NCBI GenBank assembly: GCA_021107375.1
Contig: JAIOSY010000257.1
Span: 1 to 9,127, forward strand
From: Sulfurimonas sp.
GTDB taxonomy: Bacteria; Campylobacterota; Campylobacteria; Campylobacterales; Sulfurimonadaceae
Reading direction: 5' to 3'
DNA length: 9,127 nt
Within the stretch, counting starts at the first letter, position 1; the number at the start of each line of letters is the position of its first letter. The position numbers and the translations under genes are program-made. Below are positions 1 through 6,244 of this stretch, one piece after another. A model generated the notes under the pieces. It made no database searches, was not told the DNA's origin, and saw only the letters and a program-made list of their open reading frames with translations.

Positions 1-591
1 GTTAACATTTTGTCCTAAAAGAAAAATCTCTTTTGCTCCAGCATCTACCAATCTTTGTGCTTCATTTATAATCAAAGCATCGGGGATAGAGATCTCATCC
101 CCACGATTTTTTGGAACTATACAATAGGTACAAGATTTATCACAACCCATTGAAATATTTATAAAACCCTTAAATGGTGAAGAGCGAAAATCTTTAAAAG
201 CAAACTCACTATCATCATAGTTTATATCTATCTCAACTGCCTTATCTTTATGTATAATCTCACTAATTTTAGATACATTTCTTGCACCTAAAACAAAATT
301 TACATAAGGAGCTTTTTTTATTATCTCTTTACCTAAATGTGAAGCAGTACAACCACAAACACCTATCTTGGCATGTGGCTTTTTATGTTTGTTAAATCCA
401 CCAAGTTCAGAAAAAAGCTTATGAACTGGACGTTCTCTAACTGAACAAGTATTTATCAAAATCAAATCAGCAACTTTGAAATCATTAGTCATAACAAAGC
501 CCTCTTTCTCTGTTAACTCAGCAATCATATGCTCAGTATCACGAGAGTTCATAGCACAACCAAGTGTTTCGATAAATAGTAGTTTAGACAA
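1..591 (-). CDS. miaB: MiaB, tRNA-2-methylthio-N6-dimethylallyladenosine synthase (partial, 5' part)
   Basis: MiaB is a radical-SAM methylthiotransferase that adds the 2-methylthio group to N6-isopentenyladenosine at position 37 of tRNAs reading UNN codons. The 197 codons seen here are the N-terminal part of a protein usually about 430-450 aa; the rest lies beyond position 1. I read the frame by hand with no interruption. The UPF0004 domain has its three cluster cysteines at C12 (TLGCAMN), C49 (NTCSVRE) and C81 (VCGCTASH). The radical-SAM CxxxCxxC motif is C150/C154/C157 (GCDKSCTYC), and the visible part ends in LLGQNVN. The start is probably TTG at 591-589: it places the LFIETLGC motif where homologues have it, and no ATG is available before that motif. 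A weak AAGAGA Shine-Dalgarno overlaps the stop of the upstream gene, which ends 11 nt before. The two genes are probably one operon. Confidence 0.96.
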   Translation of the reverse strand, partial: MSKLLFIETLGCAMNSRDTEHMIAELTEKEGFVMTNDFKVADLILINTCSVRERPVHKLFSELGGFNKHKKPHAKIGVCGCTASHLGKEIIKKAPYVNFVLGARNVSKISEIIHKDKAVEIDINYDDSEFAFKDFRSSPFKGFINISMGCDKSCTYCIVPKNRGDEISIPDALIINEAQRLVDAGAKEIFLLGQNVN

Positions 592-602
592 AATAAAATC
601 TC

Positions 603-848
603 TTAGTTTACTATGTGTACTTGGTACATATATTCGTTATCTGAAAGACCGTACTTTACTTCACTCATATAAAAACTTTTACCTTTTGCTTCAAAATGAT
701 CTTGAAGTTCTAATAAATCTTTATGAGAATTATCTCTATCAAAATAAAAAATAACATTATCCTCTTTTTCAACACTAGCTTCTATCTTAGCTAGTTCAGC
801 TTTTTTAGGTTTTTGATCAACTTCTGTTCTTGCAAATTTTAAATTCAC
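603..848 (-). CDS. HP0268-type small protein (putative nuclease family)
   Basis: This 81-aa soluble protein resembles the small Campylobacterota family typified by Helicobacter pylori HP0268, recalled here from memory without a search. The H. pylori protein has been described as a nicking endonuclease and purine-specific ribonuclease; that activity is not shown for this copy. The N-terminal third is rich in Lys and Glu. It is followed by a hydrophobic strand ([22 protein letters not shown]) and a C-terminal part ending YMYQVHIVN. The start is GTG at 848-846, with AAGGA 8 nt upstream; an upstream ATG at about 855 is in another frame and hits a stop at once. The gene sits immediately upstream of miaB with an 11-nt gap and shares its promoter. 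The same pairing is known in Helicobacter and Campylobacter, which supports the identification and hints at a link to RNA metabolism. Confidence 0.83.
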   Translation of the reverse strand: MNLKFARTEVDQKPKKAELAKIEASVEKEDNVIFYFDRDNSHKDLLELQDHFEAKGKSFYMSEVKYGLSDNEYMYQVHIVN

Positions 849-876
849 TGCATATCCTTGTTTATATAATTAATGC

Positions 877-882
877 ATTATA
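877..882 (-). promoter_or_regulatory. Candidate -10 box for the HP0268-like gene and miaB
   Basis: A perfect TATAAT on the minus strand, preceded by GAC, lies about 29 nt upstream of the GTG start. That spacing would give a short leader starting near 870. No convincing -35 is visible, which is normal for sigma-70 promoters in this class. A second TATAAT on the plus strand (865-870) faces it, so the two boxes form a partly palindromic A/T-rich patch. Confidence 0.55.
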
Positions 883-932
883 GTCTAACTCTACTAAAAA
901 TCCTATTAAAGATGTTTTTATACTCTTTTAGG

Positions 933-938
933 TATAAT
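933..938 (+). promoter_or_regulatory. Candidate -10 box for nusA
   Basis: A perfect TATAAT is preceded by T-rich runs (GATGTTTTTA, TACTCTTTTA), the typical Campylobacterota sigma-70 pattern with a weak or absent -35. Transcription would start near 945 and give a leader of about 70 nt. The nusA Shine-Dalgarno AAAAAGG (998-1004) sits 8 nt before the ATG. Confidence 0.6.
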
Positions 939-1012
939 TCCATACTTCATAAGAAATCCCCTCAAACTTAACATTTTATTTTTTGTGAAAACACCTTAAA
1001 AAGGCTATAACT

Positions 1013-2149
1013 ATGGAAAAAATTTTAGATATTGCAGAAGCGATTGCACATGAAAAAGGACTTGCTTCTGAAAAAGTAATCGAAGCATTAAAAACTGCAT
1101 TTGTACAAACTGCAAAAAGAGTTATTGATAGAAATTTTGCTTTTGAAGCACAAATAGATGATGAAACTAAATCAATAAATATTATACAAACAATTACAGT
1201 AGTTGCTGATGATGATGAAAATTTACAAGATGAAGAGTTAGCACCACAATTCATCTCTATTACTGATGCAAGAGAATATGATGACCAAGTTGAGTTAGGT
1301 GACCAACTTCAGATTGAGCATAAACTAGAAGATCACGGTAGAACAGGAGCATCTCAACTTCATAGAGAGATAGAATTTCATATCCAAAGACTTGTTGAAG
1401 ATGAACTTTTCAATAGATATAAATCAAAAATTGGTACTCTAGTTTCTGGTCGAGTTACAAGAGTTGATGCTCAACAATCAACTTATATAGAGGTAGATGA
1501 AGTTAGAGCAGTTCTTCCTATGAAAAGCCGTATTAAAGGTGAAAAATTTAAAGTTGGAGATCATATCAAAGCTGTTGTTCGTCGTGCAAATATGGACAAA
1601 GAAAATGGTATTCAAATTGAACTTTCTCGTACAAGTCCTAAATTTTTAGAAGAACTTTTAGCACTTGAAGTTCCTGAAATTTCTGATGGAACAGTTATAG
1701 TTGAAAAATCAGCTCGTATCCCTGGTGAGAGAGCAAAAATAGCACTTATATCAACTCATCCACAAGTTGATGCTGTTGGTGCTACTGTTGGTGTGAAAGG
1801 TGTTCGTATCAATGCTGTTAGTGAAGAGCTAATTGGTGAAAATATTGACTGTATCGAATACACTGATATTACTGAACTTTTCGTATCAAGAACTATGAGT
1901 CCAGCAATTATCTCTCATGTTGAAATCGTTAAAAATGAAGAGGGTGAAAATGAAAAAGCAATCATCACTCTACCAGCTGATCAAAAAAGTAAAGCAATCG
2001 GTAAAAGTGGTATAAATATCCGTTTAGCATCTATGCTTACTGGCTTAAATATTGAGCTTGTTGAAACAGACAGCACAACTAATGAAGAAACTGGCGAAAT
2101 AGAAGAAGCTAAAGACGGTGTTGATGCACTTGAGGCACTATTTAATTAG
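1013..2149 (+). CDS. nusA: Transcription termination/antitermination factor NusA
   Basis: NusA binds RNA polymerase near the RNA exit channel and modulates pausing, intrinsic termination and antitermination. At 378 aa it has the core layout only. An N-terminal polymerase-binding domain (about 1-125, starting MEKILDIAEAIAHEKGL) is followed by an S1 domain (about 140-205, GTLVSGRVTRVD). Two KH domains follow, with GxxG loops at GVKG (about 260) and GKSG (about 329, AIGKSGINIRLA). The C-terminal acidic AR1/AR2 repeats of the roughly 495-aa E. coli protein are absent, as in other Campylobacterota. The C-terminus is a short acidic tail (TNEETGEIEEAKDGVDALEALFN). The ATG is supported by AAAAAGG 8 nt upstream. 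The gene is divergent from the HP0268-like/miaB pair and appears monocistronic, with a hairpin 5 nt after the stop; the usual rimP/infB neighbours are not here. Confidence 0.97.
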   Translation: MEKILDIAEAIAHEKGLASEKVIEALKTAFVQTAKRVIDRNFAFEAQIDDETKSINIIQTITVVADDDENLQDEELAPQFISITDAREYDDQVELGDQLQIEHKLEDHGRTGASQLHREIEFHIQRLVEDELFNRYKSKIGTLVSGRVTRVDAQQSTYIEVDEVRAVLPMKSRIKGEKFKVGDHIKAVVRRANMDKENGIQIELSRTSPKFLEELLALEVPEISDGTVIVEKSARIPGERAKIALISTHPQVDAVGATVGVKGVRINAVSEELIGENIDCIEYTDITELFVSRTMSPAIISHVEIVKNEEGENEKAIITLPADQKSKAIGKSGINIRLASMLTGLNIELVETDSTTNEETGEIEEAKDGVDALEALFN

Positions 2150-2153
2150 TCCC

Positions 2154-2177
2154 ATAAAAGGAACAAGTCCCTTTTAT
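2154..2177 (+). terminator. Hairpin terminator after nusA
   Basis: A perfect 8-bp inverted repeat, ATAAAAGG (2154-2161) and CCTTTTAT (2170-2177) with an 8-nt loop, lies immediately after the nusA stop. It is followed by TTC rather than a long T run. Its position suits nusA termination; the strength is uncertain. Confidence 0.6.
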
Positions 2178-2203
2178 TTCGCTTGCCGCTGAGGCCACTA
2201 AAG

Positions 2204-2223
2204 ACAGAACTTTACAGTTCTGT
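2204..2223 (-). terminator. Hairpin between nusA and the permease, probable permease terminator
   Basis: A perfect 7-bp stem, ACAGAAC (2204-2210) and GTTCTGT (2217-2223) with a 6-nt loop, lies 9 nt beyond the permease stop on the minus strand. On that strand it is followed by CTTTAG, a weak U-tract. Together with the hairpin at 2154-2177 it separates two convergent transcripts. Confidence 0.5.
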
Positions 2224-2232
2224 TACCATTAA

Positions 2233-3192
2233 CTACCCTCTTTTCATATAAGGATTTAATCTTAAAAGAATTAAATCTGCAAACATATTTCCAAGTAAAG
2301 TTAAAAATGATGTTATCATCAGCGTTCCCATGATTATTGGATAATCACGACTTAATGCTGACATGAAAAACAATTGTCCCATCCCTTCAATTCCAAATAT
2401 AGACTCTAAAATAACACTTCCACCTATTAAACCAGGCAAAGATAACCCAAGTAATGTAACGATTGGGGGGAGTAGATTTGGTAAGATATAAAAACGGAGT
2501 AGCTGAGTTTTATCTAAACCACGAGACAGAGCAAAATAATAATAATCACTCTTTAGTATCTCTAAAGTAAGTGAGCGAATATAAATTATCATACTTCCCA
2601 CTCCAACAAAAATCATAACTCCAACTGGAAGAGCTAAGTGCCAAGCCATATCACTATAATAAGCAAAGCCAACTTTTTCTTCTATAGAATGAAGCCCAGC
2701 GATAGGAAACAGATCAAGATTTACACTAAAAAATATTATAAATAAAAGAGCTAAATAAAATGAGGGCATTGAAAAAGAGATTAAAGATATTTGACGAATA
2801 ATATAATCAGTTTTCTTTTCATAATTTAGTGCAGATTTTATTCCTAAATATAAAGATATAACAAAAACACTAACAAGAGCTGTAATATTCATAATCAATG
2901 TTATAGGAACTCTTTTTAATATTTCATTGCTAACATCTTGTCCACTTACAAAGGAGATTCCAAAATTAAGTGTCATAATATTTTTTACCCAATCAAAATA
3001 CTGCTGAGATAATGATTTATCTAAACCATAAACAGCTTTTAACTGCTCTATCGCTTCTTTTGTCATATTTGGATTTAATTCACCTGCTCCAAAGAAACTG
3101 TTTGGTGCTGAATGTATTGCTAAAAATGAAATAATAGAGATAAGTATAAGCATAAAGAGTAAATAAAAAAGTTTTTTGATTAGAGTTATCAT
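2233..3192 (-). CDS. DppB/OppB-type ABC transporter permease
   Basis: This is an inner-membrane permease subunit of the peptide/nickel ABC importer family, 319 aa (family about 305-340). A first membrane segment (about 7-27) follows a short basic N-terminus. Next comes the family's periplasmic stretch (VYGLDKSLSQQYFDWVKNIM), then about five more hydrophobic segments near 97-118, 135-157, 186-207, 243-265 and 285-310. The cytoplasmic EAA-like loop that contacts the ATPase is at about 220-245 (ALSRGLDKTQLLRFYILPN). The C-terminal signature ESIFGIEGMGQLFF...RDYPIIMG...NMFADLILLRLNP is present. Substrate cannot be told from sequence: peptide, nickel or another small solute are all possible. It is an orphan here, since no second permease, ATPase or binding protein is adjacent. 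There is no Shine-Dalgarno before the ATG; a TATAAT lies only 6 nt upstream of it. Confidence 0.9.
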   Translation of the reverse strand: MITLIKKLFYLLFMLILISIISFLAIHSAPNSFFGAGELNPNMTKEAIEQLKAVYGLDKSLSQQYFDWVKNIMTLNFGISFVSGQDVSNEILKRVPITLIMNITALVSVFVISLYLGIKSALNYEKKTDYIIRQISLISFSMPSFYLALLFIIFFSVNLDLFPIAGLHSIEEKVGFAYYSDMAWHLALPVGVMIFVGVGSMIIYIRSLTLEILKSDYYYFALSRGLDKTQLLRFYILPNLLPPIVTLLGLSLPGLIGGSVILESIFGIEGMGQLFFMSALSRDYPIIMGTLMITSFLTLLGNMFADLILLRLNPYMKRG

Positions 3193-3198
3193 GAGAGG

Positions 3199-3204
3199 AT
3201 TATA
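3199..3204 (-). promoter_or_regulatory. -10 box positioned for leaderless transcription of the permease gene
   Basis: A perfect minus-strand TATAAT ends 6 nt before the A of the permease ATG (TATAATCCTCTCATG). A normal start 6-8 nt downstream of the hexamer would fall on or within the start codon. No purine-rich Shine-Dalgarno is present in the same interval. This is seen in sequence; leaderless expression is inferred. Confidence 0.5.
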
Positions 3205-3220
3205 ACAAAATTATTGAAGT

Positions 3221-3263
3221 TTATTTAATTTCCCAAACAAACAGGAAAAGGGAAATTAAATAA
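3221..3263. repeat. 14-bp perfect inverted repeat upstream of the permease gene
   Basis: TTATTTAATTTCCC (3221-3234) and GGGAAATTAAATAA (3250-3263) pair perfectly around a 15-nt A-rich loop. It lies 29 bp upstream of the permease ATG and overlaps where a -35 element would be, so it could be an operator. It could also end transcripts arriving from the porin side. It does not end in a run of T on either strand. Confidence 0.6.
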
Positions 3264-3276
3264 TTTATAAATATCT

Positions 3277-3405
3277 CTAAAATCTCAAAAAAAGTTTTTT
3301 TGTAGCTTTAGGGGGTTGTAGGGACTTTTAGGAGTGCTAATCATTTGGCACTCTCCACTCTGAGTCCATGCCTATATAATGGGCTTTGCTCATTATATAG
3401 TCTAA
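3277..3405 (+). ncRNA. Possible plus-strand small RNA in the permease-porin spacer
   Basis: This spacer between two minus-strand genes folds better as plus-strand RNA. Hairpin one is GAGTGCTAA (3332-3340) with TTGGCACTC (3345-3353), which may be enclosed by GGACTT (3322-3327) and GAGTCC (3362-3367). Hairpin two is 3372-3384 with 3388-3400 around a TTT loop. Each contains one pair that is G-U on the plus strand but A-C on the minus strand. A TATAAA (3265-3270) could be a -10 box starting RNA near 3277, and hairpin two could be a terminator near 3400. There is no homology evidence; the boundaries are guesses. Confidence 0.3.
3372..3400. terminator. 13-bp hairpin just downstream of the TorF-type porin gene
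   Basis: CTATATAATGGGC and GCTCATTATATAG pair around a TTT loop, with one G-U wobble on plus-strand RNA. It begins 8 nt past the porin stop on the minus strand, where a terminator is expected. Read as minus-strand RNA the wobble becomes an A-C mismatch and no U-tract follows, so it may protect the 3' end or serve the other strand. Confidence 0.55.
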
Positions 3406-3408
3406 TTA

Positions 3409-4116
3409 TTAGAAGCTTGCACCTAGTGTTACAACTAGATTACCTTGATCTTTACCCCAAGCATCATTATCATCGAAATCCATACCAGTATATGCTACAG
3501 AAATATCAAACTTCTCAAATGATTTTGTAGCACCTATTAGATAGTATTCACCAATAGAGTCTTCACCAGAACCATAGTCACCATAAATAGCATCTAAAGT
3601 AATGTCCATTGGTAAAGGAACAGAAGCACCTACTTCCCAACCATTTTCTGGTTCCCAATCATCATCATTGTTAACATCATTTGTATCAACACCAAGATAA
3701 TATTTAGCACTAAGAGCAACTACTTCAAAATCATAACCTAAAGTAAGAGAAGCCTCACCAAAGTTTAACTCATCAGTTTCACCAGGATAAGTGTATTGAC
3801 AATAATTTACATCATAAGTAAGTCCAGAAATTTCATTTGCATACCCAAGATATAAATCAATCTCAACTGATGTATCATAATCATCACCAAAATCAACATT
3901 TGATCCCCATACACCAGCATATAAACCTTTATAGCCTATATCAAATCCACCTTGGATTGCTGGGTTATCATCAGTTTGAGTAAACCCTCTCCATACATAG
4001 TTACTTGTTAATGCAACATTTGCACTTGTTTCAACTTCTGATAAAAAGTCAGCACTTAGAGTTGTTGTTCCTGTAACTACTAGAGCAGCTACTAAACTTA
4101 ATTTAATTGATTTCAT
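3409..4116 (-). CDS. TorF-type putative outer-membrane porin
   Basis: This 235-aa protein matches the short putative porins of the Gcw_chp/TIGR02001 (TorF) group. A signal peptide is clear: a basic start (MKSIKL), a hydrophobic core, and cleavage probably after LSA at about residue 22. The family hallmark follows directly (NVALTSNYVWRGFTQTDDNPAIQGGFDI, about 33-60). The remainder alternates polar and hydrophobic residues as in beta strands, with acidic loops rich in Asp and Glu. The last residue is Phe (GASF), as expected for Bam-assembled barrels. Transported solute is unknown. The ATG has AAAGGGA upstream, and a TATAAT at 4148-4153 gives a short leader. A single internal Cys (NYCQY, about 107) is unusual for an outer-membrane barrel. 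It lies downstream of tpiA on the same strand but has its own promoter, so it is probably a separate unit. Confidence 0.85.
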   Translation of the reverse strand: MKSIKLSLVAALVVTGTTTLSADFLSEVETSANVALTSNYVWRGFTQTDDNPAIQGGFDIGYKGLYAGVWGSNVDFGDDYDTSVEIDLYLGYANEISGLTYDVNYCQYTYPGETDELNFGEASLTLGYDFEVVALSAKYYLGVDTNDVNNDDDWEPENGWEVGASVPLPMDITLDAIYGDYGSGEDSIGEYYLIGATKSFEKFDISVAYTGMDFDDNDAWGKDQGNLVVTLGASF

Positions 4117-4147
4117 ATAATTTCCCTTTATTTTGTTTGATGAGAAA

Positions 4148-4153
4148 ATTATA
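4148..4153 (-). promoter_or_regulatory. Candidate -10 box for the TorF-type porin gene
   Basis: A minus-strand TATAAT preceded by AGA lies 31 nt upstream of the ATG and predicts a leader of about 25 nt carrying the Shine-Dalgarno AAAGGGA. There is no recognisable -35. Confidence 0.6.
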
Positions 4154-4180
4154 TCTATTTGAGAGAGTGTTTAATGAGGA

Positions 4181-4205
4181 TAAGTGATTAAAAATTAATC
4201 ACTTA
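4181..4205 (-). terminator. Hairpin spanning the tpiA stop codon
   Basis: A perfect 11-bp inverted repeat, TAAGTGATTAA (4181-4191) and TTAATCACTTA (4195-4205), includes the tpiA TAA stop. The loop is only 3 nt, and no U-tract follows on the minus strand. It separates the glycolytic cluster from the porin promoter and is the best terminator candidate for gap-pgk-tpiA. Confidence 0.55.
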
Positions 4206-4910
4206 TTTTTGTAAATCTTGAGCATACTGTATCATAGTACAAAAGTGTTCAGCATAAAGTGCAGCACTTCCAACTAAAATACCATCTACATTTTGTAAGG
4301 CTAAAACCTCTTTAGCATTTGTAACTTTTACACTTCCACCATAAAGAAGTGGAGCAGTTGATTTTTCTTTTAAATCTGTATGAATAGCTTCTATATCTTC
4401 AAGAGTTGGGGTAAATCCAGTTCCAATAGCCCAAACTGGTTCATAAGCAATAATAAGATTTTCATAACTTGTATCAATACCCTCATATTGAGCAGAGATA
4501 TATTTCATCATCTCTTCTTTACCAGCTTCTCTTTTTTCTAAAGGCTCTCCGATACAATAAATTATTTTAAAACCTAAATCTTTATAAAAATTAAACTTTT
4601 TTACTAACTCTTCTTGAGTTTCACCTAAAACATGTCTTCTTTCGCTATGTCCAATTAAAATAGTTTTTATCTCAAACTCATTTAGATGGTCTAAACCAAT
4701 CTCACCCGTAAAAGCACCATTTTGAGTTGCATAAGCATTTTGCGCACCGATGATAACATCTCCGGCATGTGGATTTAAACTTGAAGTTGCAGGGAATACT
4801 AAAACTTCTTGGGTTATATTATTAGTTTTTAAATATGATTCTAATTCTGCTACATAATCTGTAGTTTGTTTTCTAGTAAGGTTAGTTTTTAAATTTGCTG
4901 CTATTATCAT
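4203..4910 (-). CDS. tpiA: Triosephosphate isomerase
   Basis: TpiA interconverts dihydroxyacetone phosphate and glyceraldehyde 3-phosphate in the cytoplasm. At 235 aa it is shorter than the usual 250 or so, as in other Campylobacterota. Active-site residues are visible: N6/K8 in AANLKTN, H88 in IGHSERR and catalytic E157 in AYEPVWAIGTG. The loop-6 hinge runs through AIGTG, and the phosphate-binding segments are YGGSV (190-194) and GILVGSA (210-216). The Trp of the common NWK motif is Leu here; I recall the same in C. jejuni. The ATG is preceded by AAAGGGA at suitable distance. It is last in the gap-pgk-tpiA cluster, separated from pgk by a folded 123-bp spacer that may tune its expression. 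Confidence 0.97.
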   Translation of the reverse strand: MIIAANLKTNLTRKQTTDYVAELESYLKTNNITQEVLVFPATSSLNPHAGDVIIGAQNAYATQNGAFTGEIGLDHLNEFEIKTILIGHSERRHVLGETQEELVKKFNFYKDLGFKIIYCIGEPLEKREAGKEEMMKYISAQYEGIDTSYENLIIAYEPVWAIGTGFTPTLEDIEAIHTDLKEKSTAPLLYGGSVKVTNAKEVLALQNVDGILVGSAALYAEHFCTMIQYAQDLQK

Positions 4911-4938
4911 TACTTGTCCCTTTATTTTATTTCATAAA

Positions 4939-5015
4939 ATGAAGGAAACCCTTCATCTAATTTATCACGGTATCGGAAGTAATTCCGCTACCTACGCTAA
5001 CGCTTGGTTTCCTTC
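4939..5015. repeat. Folded spacer between pgk and tpiA with nested inverted repeats
   Basis: The 123-bp spacer (4911-5033) is more G/C-rich than its surroundings and holds several repeats. GAAGGAAACC (4941-4950) pairs perfectly with GGTTTCCTTC (5006-5015). Inside it, CGGAA-GTAA-TTCCG (4974-4987) is extended by GGTA and TACC (4969-4992) after one mismatch. Alternatively, ATGAAGG-AAAC-CCTTCAT (4939-4956) forms a local 7-bp hairpin that uses one arm of the long pairing. No promoter is obvious in it. It could be an mRNA processing or stability element between cotranscribed genes, or an old repeat insertion. Confidence 0.65.
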
Positions 5016-5033
5016 AGCAGGAAGCTCTAACGA

Positions 5034-6236
5034 CTAGTCGTTTTCAGCAATAATTAGAGGTGCCACACCTGGAAGTATTTTACCCTCTAAAAGTTCTAGT
5101 GATGCTCCGCCACCAGTTGAGATAAAACTCATCTCTTCATCAAGTCCAATTCTTTGTACTAAATCAGCAGTATCACCACCACCAACAACAGTTGTTGCAT
5201 AAGAATCAGCTACAAAATGAGCTATTTTAGACGAACCACGAGCAAATTTTTCCATCTCATAAACACCCATAGGTCCATTCCATAGAATTGTTTGAACATC
5301 ATTTAAACCCTCACGATAAAGTCTAACAGTTGCAGGACCAATATCAAGTCCCATCCAGTTATCTGGAATCTCTTGAGCAGTAACAATCTTACTAACAGCA
5401 TCTTGAGCAAATTTATCAGCAGCGATAACATCCACTGGCAAATAAAACTTAACACCAAGTTTTTTAGCTTCATCCATAACTTTTTGAGCATCATCAAGTA
5501 AATCATCTTCAACTAAAGATGCACCTATATTATAACCCATCTGTTTTAGGAATGTAAATGCCATCCCTCCACCGATAAAAATCTTATCAACTCTTGGAAG
5601 TAGATTTGTTAAAGCTTCTAGTTTTCCAGAAACTTTTGAACCACCAATAATCGCTGCAAAAGGGCGAGTTGGCTTTTTCATAAGTTTACCAAAAAACTGA
5701 ATCTCTTTTTGAAGTAAAAATCCAGCTGCTTTGTGATTAACATCAAAAAATTCAGTTACTCCAGCGACTGAAGAGTGAGCACGGTGGCAAACACCAAAAG
5801 CATCATTAATATAAATATCAACCATATCTGCTAATTTTTTAGATAACTCTATATCATTTTTAGTTTCACCAGCTTCATAACGAAGATTTTCTAAAAGTAA
5901 AACCTCAGTTGGTTTAAGTGCTGCTGCTTTTGCAACTGCATCTTCACCAACTACATCTTTAGCTAAAATAATTTCTCTTTTTAAAATTTGATGAAGTCTT
6001 CTTGCTACTGGCATTAATGAGTATTTTTCATTTACTTTACCATTAGGACGACCTAAATGTGAAGCTAATACAATCGAACAATCTTGATCTAAACAAAAGT
6101 TTATAGTTGCAATAGCTGAACGAATTCTTCTATCATCAGAGATATTTCCAAACTCATCCATAGGTACATTAAAATCACATCTTATAAAAACTTTTTTATT
6201 TTGTAAATCTAATTTTTTTATATTTAAAAGTTCCAT
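5034..6236 (-). CDS. pgk: Phosphoglycerate kinase
   Basis: Pgk transfers phosphate between 1,3-bisphosphoglycerate and ADP in the cytoplasm. The 400-aa length is standard. The N-domain substrate motifs are present: RCDFNVP (19-25), ASHLGRP (58-64) and the basic stretch [11 protein letters not shown] (149-159). The hinge and nucleotide domain carry [12 protein letters not shown] (198-209), WNGPMGVYE (319-327), GGGDTA (352-357) and [14 protein letters not shown] (373-386). It starts 8 nt after the gap stop, with a weak TAGG Shine-Dalgarno overlapping that stop, so translation is probably coupled to gap. The stop codon sits inside a 14-bp palindrome (5029-5042, AACGACTAGTCGTT) at the edge of the folded spacer. 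Confidence 0.98.
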   Translation of the reverse strand: MELLNIKKLDLQNKKVFIRCDFNVPMDEFGNISDDRRIRSAIATINFCLDQDCSIVLASHLGRPNGKVNEKYSLMPVARRLHQILKREIILAKDVVGEDAVAKAAALKPTEVLLLENLRYEAGETKNDIELSKKLADMVDIYINDAFGVCHRAHSSVAGVTEFFDVNHKAAGFLLQKEIQFFGKLMKKPTRPFAAIIGGSKVSGKLEALTNLLPRVDKIFIGGGMAFTFLKQMGYNIGASLVEDDLLDDAQKVMDEAKKLGVKFYLPVDVIAADKFAQDAVSKIVTAQEIPDNWMGLDIGPATVRLYREGLNDVQTILWNGPMGVYEMEKFARGSSKIAHFVADSYATTVVGGGDTADLVQRIGLDEEMSFISTGGGASLELLEGKILPGVAPLIIAEND

Positions 6237-6244
6237 AGCTAGAC

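Noticed and set aside
476..754. Plus-strand 92-codon open frame overlapping miaB and the HP0268-like gene.
   Set aside because: It is antisense to two well-supported genes, has no recognisable protein features, and is a frame shadow.
976..1254. Minus-strand 92-codon open frame over the start of nusA.
   Set aside because: It is antisense to conserved NusA sequence, and its Ser/Cys-rich composition is typical of a shadow frame.
3332..3353. GAGTGCTAA at 3332-3340 equals one half of the CIRCE operator bound by HrcA.
   Set aside because: CIRCE is TTAGCACTC-N9-GAGTGCTAA. Here the arms are in reverse order with a 4-nt loop and one arm is imperfect, and no heat-shock gene is adjacent.
3345..3530. 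Plus-strand 61-codon open frame over the end of the TorF-type porin.
   Set aside because: It is antisense to the porin 3' end, without a Shine-Dalgarno or any family resemblance.
5303..5512. Minus-strand 69-codon open frame inside pgk.
   Set aside because: It is an alternative frame within an intact, strongly conserved pgk. Its Leu/Ile/Met-rich composition is what a shifted A/T-rich frame gives.
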